From Nitratireductor sp. (GTDB lineage: Bacteria > Pseudomonadota > Alphaproteobacteria > Rhizobiales > Rhizobiaceae): a DNA stretch of 64,000 nt. The stretch is from the NCBI GenBank assembly GCA_020637805.1, contig JACKJU010000008.1:124001-188000 (forward strand). Direction: 5' to 3'. Positions 8,756-16,853 of this stretch are shown here, piece by piece. Within the stretch, counting starts at the first letter, position 1, and each line of letters starts with the position of its first letter. Position numbers and translations under genes: made by a program. Below the pieces are notes generated by a model. It was given only the letters and a program-made list of their open reading frames with translations. It did no database searches and was not told the origin of the DNA.

Positions 8756-9538
8756 ATGCGGCTCCTCCTTACCTGCATTGCTCTCCTCGCAGTCCCGGTA
8801 CCGGCATTGCCAGCTGAGAAGGTTCCGTTTCCCGAGCCAAGGCCGAGACTACCTGCCGATGCAGCACCAGCAGCGGACGCGACGCCTGCAAAACCGTCTA
8901 CCAAGGTGCAGAACGCCAAACCTTCACCGGATATCGCAGTAGCGAAACCCGCGGCACCGGCCCAGACCGTGCCAGAATTCACGCTTTCGGAGATGCAGGC
9001 ATGCGAGGGCGAACTCCGGAAGCGTGGCGTGAAGTTTACCATCGGCGACGATATTGCCGATGAGCCGCCCTGCGGCATCCAGCGCCCTGTCATGGTGCAG
9101 GCTTTTTCAAGGGGGATAGAGGTGGCCGGCAAACCCATAGTCAATTGCGTTACGGCGCTGGCAGCCGACAAATGGCTCAGGGAAACTGTCGAACCGTCCG
9201 CCAGCCTGCACCTTGGCAGCAAGCTGAAGTCTGTGGAGATTTCCACATCCTACCAATGCCGCCGCCGCAACAACCGGCCCGATGGCAAACTTTCCGAACA
9301 TGCCTTCGGAAACGGCCTCGACATCATGGCCTATGTGCTGGAGGACGGAAGGCGTATCGATGTGCGCGAAAGAGATGGGGGTCGAGAGGCCGGGGAGATG
9401 CGGTTCCAGGCAGCGGCGCGCGGTGGCGCATGCGCCTACTTCACGACCGTGCTTGGTCCGGGCGCCAACAGTTCGCATGCAACGCATTTCCATGTGGATC
9501 TTGCCATTCGGCGCGGCGGATATAGACTTTGCCAATGA
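8756..9538 (+). CDS. Secreted extensin-like C-terminal domain protein
   Basis: This is a 260-residue exported protein. Residues 1-20 are a signal peptide (MRLLLTCIALLAVPVPALPA). A Pro/Ala/Lys-rich linker runs to about residue 75, and the extensin-like C-terminal domain (PF06904 type) follows. The domain contains SEHAFGNGLDIMAY and, near the end, SSHATHFHVDLAIR. The spacing of H, D and HxH recalls the zinc-binding SxHxxGxAxD...HxH signature of LAS peptidases that cut peptidoglycan, so a cell-wall amidase or peptidase role is plausible but unproven. The start at 8756 is chosen over 8708 because it begins the signal peptide. Confidence 0.8.
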   Translation: MRLLLTCIALLAVPVPALPAEKVPFPEPRPRLPADAAPAADATPAKPSTKVQNAKPSPDIAVAKPAAPAQTVPEFTLSEMQACEGELRKRGVKFTIGDDIADEPPCGIQRPVMVQAFSRGIEVAGKPIVNCVTALAADKWLRETVEPSASLHLGSKLKSVEISTSYQCRRRNNRPDGKLSEHAFGNGLDIMAYVLEDGRRIDVRERDGGREAGEMRFQAAARGGACAYFTTVLGPGANSSHATHFHVDLAIRRGGYRLCQ

Positions 9539-9562
9539 CGCGCAAACGAAGAGACCCAAGTC

Positions 9563-9865
9563 ATGAAAAAGTCACGCTCAGTTTCTCATGCCCTGATCGC
9601 GGCCGGAACCGCACTGCTTTTCGCCAGCCTGACTGCGCACGCTGCGCCAAAGAACCAGCGCGAAGCGTTCATCGTTGCAGACCGAAATGGTGACCAGGTT
9701 CTCGATGCGGCGGAACTGAAGACCTTTCTCGACCACATGGCAGACCTTGGAAACAGCCAGGCGAAGAAAGTGCGAATGCTCGGGATCTACAGCGTCGCCA
9801 TGCGGACCATCGACGCCAATGGCGATGGCGTTGCTTCGGTTACCGAACTTAAAGCCCAAAAGTAG
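9563..9865 (+). CDS. Exported EF-hand protein
   Basis: This 100-residue protein begins with a signal peptide (about residues 1-27, ending SLTAHAAP). Two EF-hand-type loops follow, DRNGDQVLDAAE and DANGDGVASVTE, each with the Asp-x-Asn/Asp-Gly pattern of a calcium-binding loop. It is probably a small periplasmic calcium-binding protein of unknown partner. It lies 24 bp after the extensin-like gene on the same strand, so the two may be co-transcribed. It converges on irr, with only 34 bp between the stops. Confidence 0.8.
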   Translation: MKKSRSVSHALIAAGTALLFASLTAHAAPKNQREAFIVADRNGDQVLDAAELKTFLDHMADLGNSQAKKVRMLGIYSVAMRTIDANGDGVASVTELKAQK

Positions 9866-9899
9866 CGGGGACCCAGCAAGAGTAAGGAGCTTGCACGGC

Positions 9900-10397
9900 C
9901 TAGCGCTTGCGCCGCACGCGTACGACGATGTCCACTGACGCTATTTCCATTCCCTGCGGCGGCTCCGGCAAATCCGAAAGCGACAGCATGTTGTCCATCG
10001 GCATGTCGATCACTTCATTCGTTTCCTCGACGAAAAAGTGATTGTGATTGCCGGTATTGGTGTCGAAATAGGTCTTGGAGGAGTCGACGGAGATGCTGCG
10101 CAGGAGACCGGCTGCAGAAAACTGGTGCAACGTGTTGTAGACCGTGGCCAGCGACAGCGAAACGCCGGAGGCTTTCGCCTCCTCGAAAAGCGACTCGGCC
10201 GAAACATGCCGGTCACCCTTGGCGAACAGGAGATCGGCAAGCGCAATGCGCTGGCGAGTGGGACGAAGGCCTGCATCGCGAAGCAGCTTGCAGTTGTCGC
10301 GGCATTTGGAGCAGCCCTGCTCACCGCCGCAGAAATTCGTCAGGCGAAAATCCCCGGACCAATCGTCATTTCTTTCAGCTGTGCTGCTCATCGGCAT
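9900..10397 (-). CDS. irr: Iron response regulator Irr (Fur family)
   Basis: Irr is a Rhizobiales Fur-family repressor that senses haem and controls haem synthesis and iron uptake. The 165-residue protein has the winged-helix region GLRPTRQRIALADLLF, the recognition helix SLATVYNTLHQFSAAGLL and the metal/haem region SKTYFDTNTGNHNHFF. The position beside fabA-fabB-fabI is the usual Irr context. Unusually, the N-terminus carries four cysteines (C23, C29, C32, C36) just before the DNA-binding domain. The GCPWH haem motif of the Bradyrhizobium protein is absent. Confidence 0.88.
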   Translation of the reverse strand: MPMSSTAERNDDWSGDFRLTNFCGGEQGCSKCRDNCKLLRDAGLRPTRQRIALADLLFAKGDRHVSAESLFEEAKASGVSLSLATVYNTLHQFSAAGLLRSISVDSSKTYFDTNTGNHNHFFVEETNEVIDMPMDNMLSLSDLPEPPQGMEIASVDIVVRVRRKR

Positions 10398-10664
10398 TCC
10401 GGACTATCGGTAATTTTCTTGATCGCGGACAACTCGCCCGGTTCCGGTTCCAATATACGGATGGTGGGCTACCCATGCAATAGAGCGGGATAATCCGCAT
10501 TGGCACCGCTCAGGAGGCGATAGGGCACAAGCCGTCCACAGGACCGGAAATTCGTTTCAGCTGGCCGGATTTCTTGTTTTGGTGTCACAGATTGTGTGTG
10601 CTATGACGCCGAAAGACCATCTGACATCATCATTGTTGCATCTTACATCCAATCACGGGGCTTC

Positions 10665-11180
10665 ATGGCAGACAAGAAATCAAGCTACACCTACGAGGAA
10701 CTCCTGGCCTGCGGACGCGGCGAACTGTTCGGACCCGGCAATGCACAGCTGCCGGCCCCGCCGATGCTGATGTTCGACCGCATCACCGAGGTTTCGGAAA
10801 CGGGTGGCGCATATGACAAGGGCTTCATCCGCGCGGAGCTGGACGTGAAGCCCGATCTCTGGTTCTTCCCGTGCCACTTCATCGGCAACGAGATCATGCC
10901 GGGCTGCCTGGGTCTCGATGCGATGTGGCAGCTGACCGGCTTCTATCTCGGTTGGCTTGGCCTGCCTGGATACGGCATGGCGCTTTCCACCGGCGAAGTG
11001 AAGTTCAAGGGCATGGTCACGCCGAAGACGAAGCTTGTCGAATACGGCATCGACTTCAAACGCGTCATGTCCGGCCGCCTGAACCTCGGCATTGCCGACG
11101 GATGGCTGAAGGCCGATGGCGAGCAGATCTACACGGCCAGCGACCTGAAAGTCGGACTGGCCAAGGACAAGGCTTCCTGA
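10665..11180 (+). CDS. fabA: 3-hydroxyacyl-[ACP] dehydratase/isomerase FabA
   Basis: FabA dehydrates 3-hydroxydecanoyl-ACP and isomerises the product to cis-3-decenoyl-ACP, the branch point of anaerobic unsaturated fatty acid synthesis. The 171-residue length is canonical. The hotdog fold carries the active-site His at residue 71 (FFPCHFIGNEIMPG) and the Asp at 85 (CLGLDAMWQL). The start at 10665 matches the usual N-terminus; the frame is open back to 10596. It heads the fabA-fabB-fabI operon, with irr divergent from it. Confidence 0.96.
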   Translation: MADKKSSYTYEELLACGRGELFGPGNAQLPAPPMLMFDRITEVSETGGAYDKGFIRAELDVKPDLWFFPCHFIGNEIMPGCLGLDAMWQLTGFYLGWLGLPGYGMALSTGEVKFKGMVTPKTKLVEYGIDFKRVMSGRLNLGIADGWLKADGEQIYTASDLKVGLAKDKAS

Positions 11181-11249
11181 GAAGCTCCGGTAACGGAGAA
11201 CGAGGCCTGAGAAGCAGGACACCAGGCGAAACAGCCAGGGGATATTTCT

Positions 11250-12467
11250 ATGAGACGTGTTGTTGTCACCGGAATGGGTATCGTTTCCTCGATCGGAAAT
11301 GACATTCAGGAAGTCACCACCTCGCTGCGCGAGGCAAAATCGGGCGTCCGGATTGCCGAGGATTACGTGAAGTACGGTTTCCGCTGCCATGTGCATGGCG
11401 AACCGCAGCTTGACCCGTTCGAGGCACTTGACCGGCGCACCACCCGCTTCATGGCCAAGGGTACCGCATGGAACTACATCGCCATGCAGCAGGCCATCGC
11501 AGATGCAGGCCTCGAAGACGGCGATGTCGTCAATCCGATGACCGGTATCGTCATGGGATCGGGCGGCCCCTCGACGAAAACGATCTTCGAGGCTGCAGTC
11601 ACCACCCAGGAACGCGGCCCCAAGCGCATCGGCCCGACAGCGGTTCCCAAGGCGATGAGCTCGACGGCTTCTGCCGTTCTTGCCACGCAGTTTCAGATCA
11701 AGGGCATCAACTACTCGATCTCGTCGGCCTGCGCCACGTCCAACCACTGCATCGGCAATGCCTATGAGCTGATCCAGATGGGCAAGCAGGACATGATTTT
11801 CGCAGGTGGCTCCGAGGACCTCGACTGGACCATGTCGAACCTGTTCGACGCGATGGGTGCCATGTCTTCCAAGCACAACGACACGCCCTCTACCGCATCG
11901 CGGGCCTATGATGTGTCGCGCGACGGTTTCGTGATCGCAGGCGGTGCAGGCGTTCTGGTTCTCGAGGAACTGGAACACGCCAAGGCGCGCGGCGCGAAGA
12001 TCTATGGCGAAATCATCGGCTATGGCGCCACTTCAGACGGCTACGACATGGTGGCACCGTCCGGCGAGGGCGCTATCCGCTGCATGGAGATGGCACTCAA
12101 GACCGTCAACGATCCGATCGACTACATCAACCCGCATGCGACTTCGACGCCGGTTGGCGACCAGAAGGAAATCGAAGCGGTACGCCAGGTATTCGGCGAC
12201 AAATGCCCTCCGATTTCGGGGACCAAGTCGCTTACCGGTCATTCGCTTGGGGCAACCGGTGTGCAGGAGGCAATCTATTCCCTGCTGATGATGAACCACG
12301 GATTCATCTGCAAGAGCGCGCACATTACCGAGCTTGATCCCGAATTCGCCGACATGAACATCGTCCGCAAGCGGATCGATAACGCCAAGATCGATACGGT
12401 TCTTTCCAATTCGTTCGGCTTTGGCGGCACGAATGCGACGCTGGCATTCCAGCGGTACAACGGCTAG
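11250..12467 (+). CDS. fabB: Beta-ketoacyl-ACP synthase I FabB
   Basis: FabB elongates the cis-3-decenoyl-ACP made by FabA and so commits carbon to unsaturated fatty acids. The 405-residue protein has the thiolase fold with the nucleophile Cys161 (SISSACATSNHC) and the two catalytic histidines in NPHATSTP and SLTGHSLGATG. The start at 11250 follows CAGGGGATATTTCT. It lies 69 bp after fabA and 10 bp before fabI, consistent with one operon. Confidence 0.96.
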   Translation: MRRVVVTGMGIVSSIGNDIQEVTTSLREAKSGVRIAEDYVKYGFRCHVHGEPQLDPFEALDRRTTRFMAKGTAWNYIAMQQAIADAGLEDGDVVNPMTGIVMGSGGPSTKTIFEAAVTTQERGPKRIGPTAVPKAMSSTASAVLATQFQIKGINYSISSACATSNHCIGNAYELIQMGKQDMIFAGGSEDLDWTMSNLFDAMGAMSSKHNDTPSTASRAYDVSRDGFVIAGGAGVLVLEELEHAKARGAKIYGEIIGYGATSDGYDMVAPSGEGAIRCMEMALKTVNDPIDYINPHATSTPVGDQKEIEAVRQVFGDKCPPISGTKSLTGHSLGATGVQEAIYSLLMMNHGFICKSAHITELDPEFADMNIVRKRIDNAKIDTVLSNSFGFGGTNATLAFQRYNG

Positions 12468-12477
12468 GGAGGCCGTG

Positions 12478-13293
12478 ATGGAAGGTCTGATGAAAGGCAA
12501 GCGCGGCCTGATCATGGGCGTCGCCAACAATCACTCCATTGCTTGGGGCATTGCGCAGGCTGTGGCGGCGCAGGGCGCGGAACTGGCCTTTACCTATCAG
12601 GGCGAAGCGTTCGGCAAGCGTGTGAAGCCCTTGGCAGAGAGTGTCGGCGCAAACTTGCTGCTGCCCTGCGACGTGGAAGACATCTCAAGCGTCGATGAAG
12701 TCTTCTCTGCAATCGAGAAGGAATGGGGAACCCTCGATTTCGTCGTCCACGCCATCGGATTTTCCGACAAGAACGAGCTGAAAGGCATGTATGCCGACAC
12801 CACGCGCGACAACTTCTCGCGCACCATGGTGATTTCCTGCTTCTCCTTCACCGAGATCACCAAGCGGGCGGCAGCTTTGATGGCGAATGGCGGCTCGATC
12901 CTGACGCTTACCTATGGCGGGTCCATGCGCGTCATGCCCAACTACAACGTGATGGGCGTGGCGAAGGCGGCACTCGAGGCATCGGTGCGCTACCTGGCCT
13001 CCGATTACGGCCCGCAGAACATACGCGTTAACGCCATTTCGGCCGGCACGGTTCGCACGCTAGCGGGAGCAGGCATTGCCGATGCGCGCCTGATGTACAA
13101 TTACCAGTATCGCAATGCACCGCTGCGCCGCACCGTGAACATAGAAGATCTTGGCGGTTCTGCCCTCTATCTCCTGTCAGGCCTGTCATCGGGCGTGACC
13201 GGAGAAATCCACTACGTGGACAGCGGTTATTCGACGATCTCTATGCCGCAGATCGACGAGCTGAAACGCATGGAAGGCGAGCGCGAGGGCTGA
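12478..13293 (+). CDS. fabI: Enoyl-[ACP] reductase (NADH) FabI
   Basis: FabI reduces enoyl-ACP in the last step of each elongation cycle. It is an SDR-family enzyme of 271 residues. With the start at 12478 the catalytic residues fall at Y146, Y156 and K163, the same numbers as in E. coli FabI. The N-terminal nucleotide motif is GVANNHSIAWGIA. The start is chosen because AGGGAGGCCGTG precedes it directly. It is the third gene of fabA-fabB-fabI. GCGCGC...GCGCGC repeats after the stop could form a weak hairpin, but no T-run follows. Confidence 0.95.
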   Translation: MEGLMKGKRGLIMGVANNHSIAWGIAQAVAAQGAELAFTYQGEAFGKRVKPLAESVGANLLLPCDVEDISSVDEVFSAIEKEWGTLDFVVHAIGFSDKNELKGMYADTTRDNFSRTMVISCFSFTEITKRAAALMANGGSILTLTYGGSMRVMPNYNVMGVAKAALEASVRYLASDYGPQNIRVNAISAGTVRTLAGAGIADARLMYNYQYRNAPLRRTVNIEDLGGSALYLLSGLSSGVTGEIHYVDSGYSTISMPQIDELKRMEGEREG

Positions 13294-13426
13294 GCGGCTC
13301 CGACTATTCGCGCGCATTGCGTCTTGGCGCGCCATTGGCCCTGAATGGGGCAAAGCGGAACGGTCGAGACCAGTTCGAATGGCGCGCTGCCATCACCGGT
13401 CAATCGTATGGCCCGGCTCGCAGGGC

Positions 13427-13463
13427 GTCTGCATCTATATGCATAATTGTTGACCTGCATCAA
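13427..13463 (+). promoter_or_regulatory. FNR/NnrR-type box upstream of the DUF6455 gene
   Basis: TTGACCTGCATCAA at 13450-13463 fits the alphaproteobacterial FNR/FixK/DNR half-site pattern TTGAC-N4-ATCAA. It is directly preceded by an AT-rich GCATCTATATGCAT palindrome (13430-13443). The start codon lies 61 bp downstream. The match suggests induction by low oxygen or nitric oxide; the regulator that binds is unknown. Confidence 0.55.
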
Positions 13464-13524
13464 AATGCGCCTTCTCTTCCCAAGTATATTGCTTGCGCTA
13501 TATGTTTTTGAAGGGAAGAATGAG

Positions 13525-13776
13525 ATGGGCCTTTTGTCCAGAATCGGTGACCGCCTCGACTTGATGAGCAAGATGAGTGCGGCAACCTGTGTTTCCAGGG
13601 GTTGCGAGTCGACCTACGCATTCGAAAGCGGTCTGCACAACGCCATGTGGCGTTGCGTCGGCTGCAGGAATGTCGACCTGTGCAAGCAATGGCTTTCTGA
13701 CCACGAGGAAAACGCTGCGGCCCCGGATTTCTGCGCCAACTCAACCATGTTCAACATGGCAAGAGAGCGCAGCTAA
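13525..13776 (+). CDS. Small cysteine-rich protein, DUF6455 family
   Basis: This 83-residue protein has a C-terminal cysteine pattern CVGCRNVDLCKQWL then APDFCANSTMFN, which matches my recollection of DUF6455. An additional pair (CVSRGC) lies near residue 20. The cysteine arrangement suggests metal or disulfide chemistry, but the function of the family is not known. The start at 13525 is chosen for the preceding GAAGGGAAGAATGAG. The FNR-type box upstream ties it to low-oxygen or NO regulation, like the Rrf2 gene 4 kb away. Confidence 0.6.
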   Translation: MGLLSRIGDRLDLMSKMSAATCVSRGCESTYAFESGLHNAMWRCVGCRNVDLCKQWLSDHEENAAAPDFCANSTMFNMARERS

Positions 13777-13786
13777 GCTGCAAGCC

Positions 13787-13802
13787 GATTGCCGGAGCAA
13801 TC
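13787..13802 (+). other. Perfect inverted repeat after the DUF6455 gene
   Basis: GATTGC (13787-13792), CGGA, GCAATC (13797-13802) starts 11 bp after the stop codon and is followed by ATTATTG. It is terminator-like in position but lacks a T-run. Confidence 0.35.
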
Positions 13803-13855
13803 ATTATTGCCTGACCGCATATGGCGGACAGGCAAGCGCAGTTCCGTGTGTGCGG

Positions 13856-13906
13856 GCATACGGGATGAGTATGCGCCGGCCTTTGGTACACCGGCGGGGA
13901 GGCCGG
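13856..13906 (+). promoter_or_regulatory. Two leader hairpins, the second covering the ribosome-binding site
   Basis: GCATAC (13856-13861) pairs with GTATGC (13869-13874). Immediately after, CCGGCCT (13876-13882) pairs with AGGCCGG (13900-13906). The Shine-Dalgarno sequence GGGGAGG (13896-13902) of the transporter gene starting at 13911 lies partly inside the second stem. This could hold translation down until the stem is opened; that role is inference. Confidence 0.4.
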
Positions 13907-13910
13907 AACG

Positions 13911-14972
13911 ATGATCGAGTATTTTGAACAGCTGGGCGATGGCAACGTCCTACTACTGACCGGTCTCGTGACCGGCCTGATATTCGGCATCTTCGCACAG
14001 CAATCCAGCTTCTGCCTGAGATCTGCTACCATCGAGTTCTGGAACGGCAAGGCCGGGGAAAAGCTGGCGATCTGGCTTCTGGTCTTTGGCACCGCGTTTT
14101 TTCTCACCCAGCTGCAGGTATTTTCCGGGTCACTCGACACGAGCGTGATCCGCCAGCTCAACGGCAGCGGATCGCTTTCAGGTGCCGTCATCGGCGGAAC
14201 GGTCTTCGGCATCGGGATGATTCTCTCGCGCGGATGCGCATCGCGCCTGCTCGTCCTGTCGGGTACGGGCAATCTGCGCGCACTGACCGCCGGACTGGTG
14301 TTGACGGTCGCTGCGCAGGCATCGCTCACCGGCGCGCTTTCGCCATTGCGCGAATGGCTTTCATCCCTGTGGCTGATATCCGGTAACGAACGCAATCTTG
14401 GCACATGGCTTCCGCTGTGGGGCGGACTGGCATTGTCAGGAACCTTCGTGCTGGTGGCGGTCGCAGATGCGTTCAAGACCGGAATAAGGCCGTGGATATT
14501 TCTGGCTTCCGTCATGACGGGGCTGGCAGTGGCGCTCGGCTGGTATCTGACCAACTGGCATCACTCATGGTCCTTCGAGGTCATACCGGTGCAAAGTGTG
14601 TCGTTTACAGGCCCGTCCGCCGACACGCTGATGGGCCTGATCAACTCTCCGAACATCGAGAAGACCTTTGGCACGGGTCTCGTGCCTGGCGTGTTCGCCG
14701 GCTCTTTCCTCGCTGCGTTTGTTACCGGCCAGTTCAGGATCCAGTCGTTTACTGCAGACACCGGAACCTTCCGCTACATGGCGGGTGCCGTGATGATGGG
14801 ATTTGGCGGCATGCTTGCGGGCGGATGCGCAGTTGGCGCAGGCGTGACGGGAGGCGCCGTGCTCGCCACCACTGCCTGGGTAGCGCTGCTAAGCATGTGG
14901 ATTTCTGCCGGGCTGGGTGATCTTCTATTCAACAGGACCGGCAATAAGGCGGCCTCGGGGAGCCCTGCCTGA
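13911..14972 (+). CDS. YeeE/YedE (TsuA-type) sulfur-compound transporter
   Basis: This is a 353-residue integral membrane protein with about nine hydrophobic segments and an internal two-fold repeat. Conserved cysteines lie at C35 (SSFCLRSA), C109 (LSRGCASRL) and C306 (AGGCAVGAGVTGG), matching the cysteines that relay thiosulfate in TsuA. It probably imports thiosulfate or a related reduced sulfur species. The ATG at 13911 follows GGGGAGGCCGGAACG. Downstream are an exported DUF302 protein and a convergent DsrE-like protein, both common companions in sulfur metabolism. The substrate is inferred from family membership only. Confidence 0.8.
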   Translation: MIEYFEQLGDGNVLLLTGLVTGLIFGIFAQQSSFCLRSATIEFWNGKAGEKLAIWLLVFGTAFFLTQLQVFSGSLDTSVIRQLNGSGSLSGAVIGGTVFGIGMILSRGCASRLLVLSGTGNLRALTAGLVLTVAAQASLTGALSPLREWLSSLWLISGNERNLGTWLPLWGGLALSGTFVLVAVADAFKTGIRPWIFLASVMTGLAVALGWYLTNWHHSWSFEVIPVQSVSFTGPSADTLMGLINSPNIEKTFGTGLVPGVFAGSFLAAFVTGQFRIQSFTADTGTFRYMAGAVMMGFGGMLAGGCAVGAGVTGGAVLATTAWVALLSMWISAGLGDLLFNRTGNKAASGSPA

Positions 14973-15013
14973 ACCGAAAGAGAATACCGAGTTCAACTTT
15001 ACAGGAGGAAGAG

Positions 15014-15487
15014 ATGAAACGTTTGCTCACAGTACTGGCCGCTTCGGCGGTCATCGCGGGATCGGCCATTGCCGCCGCGGCACAATCGGACAACGAGGGA
15101 TACTACATCACCACCACGGATGCTTCGTTCGAGGACACCATGGCCGCGCTCAACGATGCGGTCATCAATCGCGGCCTGGTGATCGACTATACGGGACAGG
15201 TTGGCGAAATGCTGGCGCGGACGGCCGATGCGGTGGACATGGAAACTCCGTATCTGAACGCCAACTATCTGCATTTCTGTTCGGCCAAATACACGCATGG
15301 CGTTGTGGCTGCAAACCCGGAAAACATCGCGGTTTGTCCCTACATCGTGTTTGCCTATGAACTGAAGGCCGAGCCAGGCTCGATCCATGTGGGCTACCGG
15401 AAGCCAATCGGTGCTCCCGGCTCCGAAAGCGCACTTGGAGAAGTCGACTCTTTGCTGCGCGAGATCGTGAACGAAGCGGCCGAATAA
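15014..15487 (+). CDS. Exported DUF302 family protein
   Basis: This 157-residue protein has a signal peptide (about residues 1-23, ending AIAAAAQ) and a DUF302 domain, recognisable from SFEDTMAALNDAVINRGLVI and the closing LLREIVNEA helix. Two cysteines (FCSAKY and AVCPYI) lie in the mature part. DUF302 proteins are often encoded with sulfur-oxidation and YeeE/YedE genes, but their activity is unknown. AGGAGGAAGAG precedes the start and it follows the transporter by 41 bp, so co-transcription is likely. Confidence 0.75.
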   Translation: MKRLLTVLAASAVIAGSAIAAAAQSDNEGYYITTTDASFEDTMAALNDAVINRGLVIDYTGQVGEMLARTADAVDMETPYLNANYLHFCSAKYTHGVVAANPENIAVCPYIVFAYELKAEPGSIHVGYRKPIGAPGSESALGEVDSLLREIVNEAAE

Positions 15488-15570
15488 TATCCCTGCTCAG
15501 GAATCGACAAGGGCGGGTCAATGACCCGCCCCTGATGCAACGCCGCCCCGGAAGGTGCGCCGGTCAGCCT

Positions 15571-15673
15571 GGAGCAATTTCGATTTTGACGGAACCGGCA
15601 AGATCGAGATGCAAAAAGGAATTCGGTTATCGCCGAAACAAGTCGTTTTCGCCTTAAGGCGAAACGACCCAGG
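15571..15673 (+). repeat. Intergenic hairpin repeat, copy 1
   Basis: This copy of about 103 bp shares TTCGATTTTGACGGAA and a second hairpin with two other copies in this island. The first arm, TTCGATTTTG, pairs with CAAGATCGAA-like sequence; the second hairpin is TTTTCGCC-TTAA-GGCGAAA. It fills the gap between the convergent DUF302 and DsrE-like genes and ends 3 bp before the DsrE-like stop. Confidence 0.75.
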
Positions 15674-15676
15674 ATG

Positions 15677-16117
15677 TCACGGCTTTACGTAGGCATAGCC
15701 TTCTTCCTGCAATTCGGTCAGCCGGACCACACCGGATGGAACGACCTTGGCCTCGGAAAGAAGCACGACGTCCTTGCCGGTCTTCTTCTTGATGCCCTGA
15801 ATCGTATTGTTGCAGGCCGAGAACCGGAGGTGTTCATCCTCCAGCGCCATGGTGGCAATGCGATCCTTTACCGGGCTGCTTGCGGTCAGCATCTGCAGTC
15901 CGGGTCCGTAAGTAACCACCTCGGCAATCAGTTCGTCGCCCTGCTCAATGTAGTACTGGCGCAGATTGGCAACATTGTTGAGCGCGATGTTCATCACCTG
16001 GGGATCATTTTCGTTCACGTGGAACGCGACGTGATGGACCTTGCCTTCTGCAAGGGCAGAGCCGGCAAGGCTGGCGGACAGCACAAGGGCTGCCGCGACG
16101 GATTTCAAGATTTTCAT
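15677..16117 (-). CDS. Exported DsrE-like protein
   Basis: This 146-residue protein has a signal peptide (residues 1-23, ending SALAEG) and a DsrE/DsrF-like domain with VHHVAFHVNENDPQVMNIAL, VVTYGPGLQML and a Cys at 102 (FSACNNTIQGI). This Cys is at the position where DsrE-type sulfurtransferases carry the persulfide. Exported relatives are thought to handle periplasmic sulfur. The start at 16117 is preceded by GGAGGAGAAACC; the frame is open further upstream but without a signal. It lies between two copies of the island repeat and is divergent from a thioesterase gene. Confidence 0.75.
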   Translation of the reverse strand: MKILKSVAAALVLSASLAGSALAEGKVHHVAFHVNENDPQVMNIALNNVANLRQYYIEQGDELIAEVVTYGPGLQMLTASSPVKDRIATMALEDEHLRFSACNNTIQGIKKKTGKDVVLLSEAKVVPSGVVRLTELQEEGYAYVKP

Positions 16118-16220
16118 TGGTTTCTCCTCCTCCAACACGAAAAATATATCGTATTTCGAATATGTGGCAAGCGATTTGCCCCGGCTGCACAAACCGCGAA
16201 CCTGCCCACTCGTGCGATGA

Positions 16221-16236
16221 TTGACGCTTGCGTCAA
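16221..16236. promoter_or_regulatory. 16 bp inverted repeat in the DsrE/thioesterase divergent promoter
   Basis: TTGACGCTTGCGTCAA has matching TTGACGC/GCGTCAA arms around a 2-base centre. It lies between the divergent starts at 16117 and 16296. It resembles an FNR/CRP-family site with wider spacing, so an operator role is only suggested. Confidence 0.4.
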
Positions 16237-16295
16237 TGCAAATGCCGGTGCATATCCATTGAAGACGGTTTGCAGAGGCCGGAACGGAGGCATTC

Positions 16296-16748
16296 ATGGC
16301 GCAACACCCGATCGAACTCTTTTTCTCGGAGGCCCACCCGCTGACAGCCTATGTCAGCCCGGATTTTTCGGGTTCGAGCGGAAGCCATGTCGTCTTTACC
16401 CTCAATGCACCCGAACATTTCATTCAGGACAGCAAGACCGGAGAATTGCATACCGGCTTCGCAACCATCGTACTCGACTCGGTCATGGGCGGGTCGGTCA
16501 TGGGGGTGATGACCGAGTTCAAACCGATCGCGACGGTTGGCCTGTCCGTCAGTCATCTGCGCCGCCCGATAGCAGGCGAGAAAATCACCGGTGAAGCCAG
16601 CTGCGACGGGGTTTACGAAGGTCTTGCCTATGTAAAGGGCGAATTGCGTGACGGCGACGGTGAACCGCTGGCCATTGCCAGCGGCACCTTCATGATCGGG
16701 ACACGGGCAACCTCAATTCGCGACCGCTCCGGCGAGAGCAGGATCTAG
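16296..16748 (+). CDS. PaaI-type hotdog thioesterase (first of two)
   Basis: This 150-residue hotdog-fold protein resembles the PaaI/YdiI acyl-CoA thioesterases: GELHTGFATIVLDSVMGGSVMGV forms the long central helix, and ITGEASCDGVYEGLAYVKGEL and FMIGT form the later strands. The substrate is unknown. The start at 16296 follows GAACGGAGGCATTC. It is divergent from the DsrE-like gene and 105 bp upstream of a second thioesterase-like gene; the gap is filled by a copy of the island repeat. Confidence 0.75.
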   Translation: MAQHPIELFFSEAHPLTAYVSPDFSGSSGSHVVFTLNAPEHFIQDSKTGELHTGFATIVLDSVMGGSVMGVMTEFKPIATVGLSVSHLRRPIAGEKITGEASCDGVYEGLAYVKGELRDGDGEPLAIASGTFMIGTRATSIRDRSGESRI

Positions 16749-16848
16749 ACTGTTTAACCTCAAGGGGTAAACAGATAGGATCAGCAAGTAACTGAATTCA
16801 TTGACGCGTTTCGATTTTTCCGATTCCGTCAAAAACGAAAGCGCTCCA
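16741..16848 (-). repeat. Intergenic hairpin repeat, copy 3 (inverted)
   Basis: Read on the minus strand, this copy aligns with copies 1 and 2 along its whole length of about 108 bp, including TTTTGACGGAATCGG, TCAATGAATTCAGTTACTTG and the closing hairpin. The hairpin arms here are CTGTTTA and TAAACAG, so their sequence differs from the other copies while pairing is kept. It lies between the two thioesterase genes and overlaps the first one's stop. Confidence 0.7.
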
Positions 16849-16853
16849 GGACA

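Noticed and set aside
6736..9246. Open frame of over 800 codons opposite pnp and the extensin-like gene
   Set aside because: It runs across two real genes and their terminator on the opposite strand; no domain is visible.
10579..10650. Promoter elements for fabA
   Set aside because: TTGTTT and GCTATG-like sequences exist near 10575-10605, but spacing and match are too weak to call.
13745..13759. CCATGTTCAACATGG palindrome in the end of the DUF6455 gene
   Set aside because: It lies inside coding sequence and is explained by the codons for STMFNMA; no evidence that it is a site.
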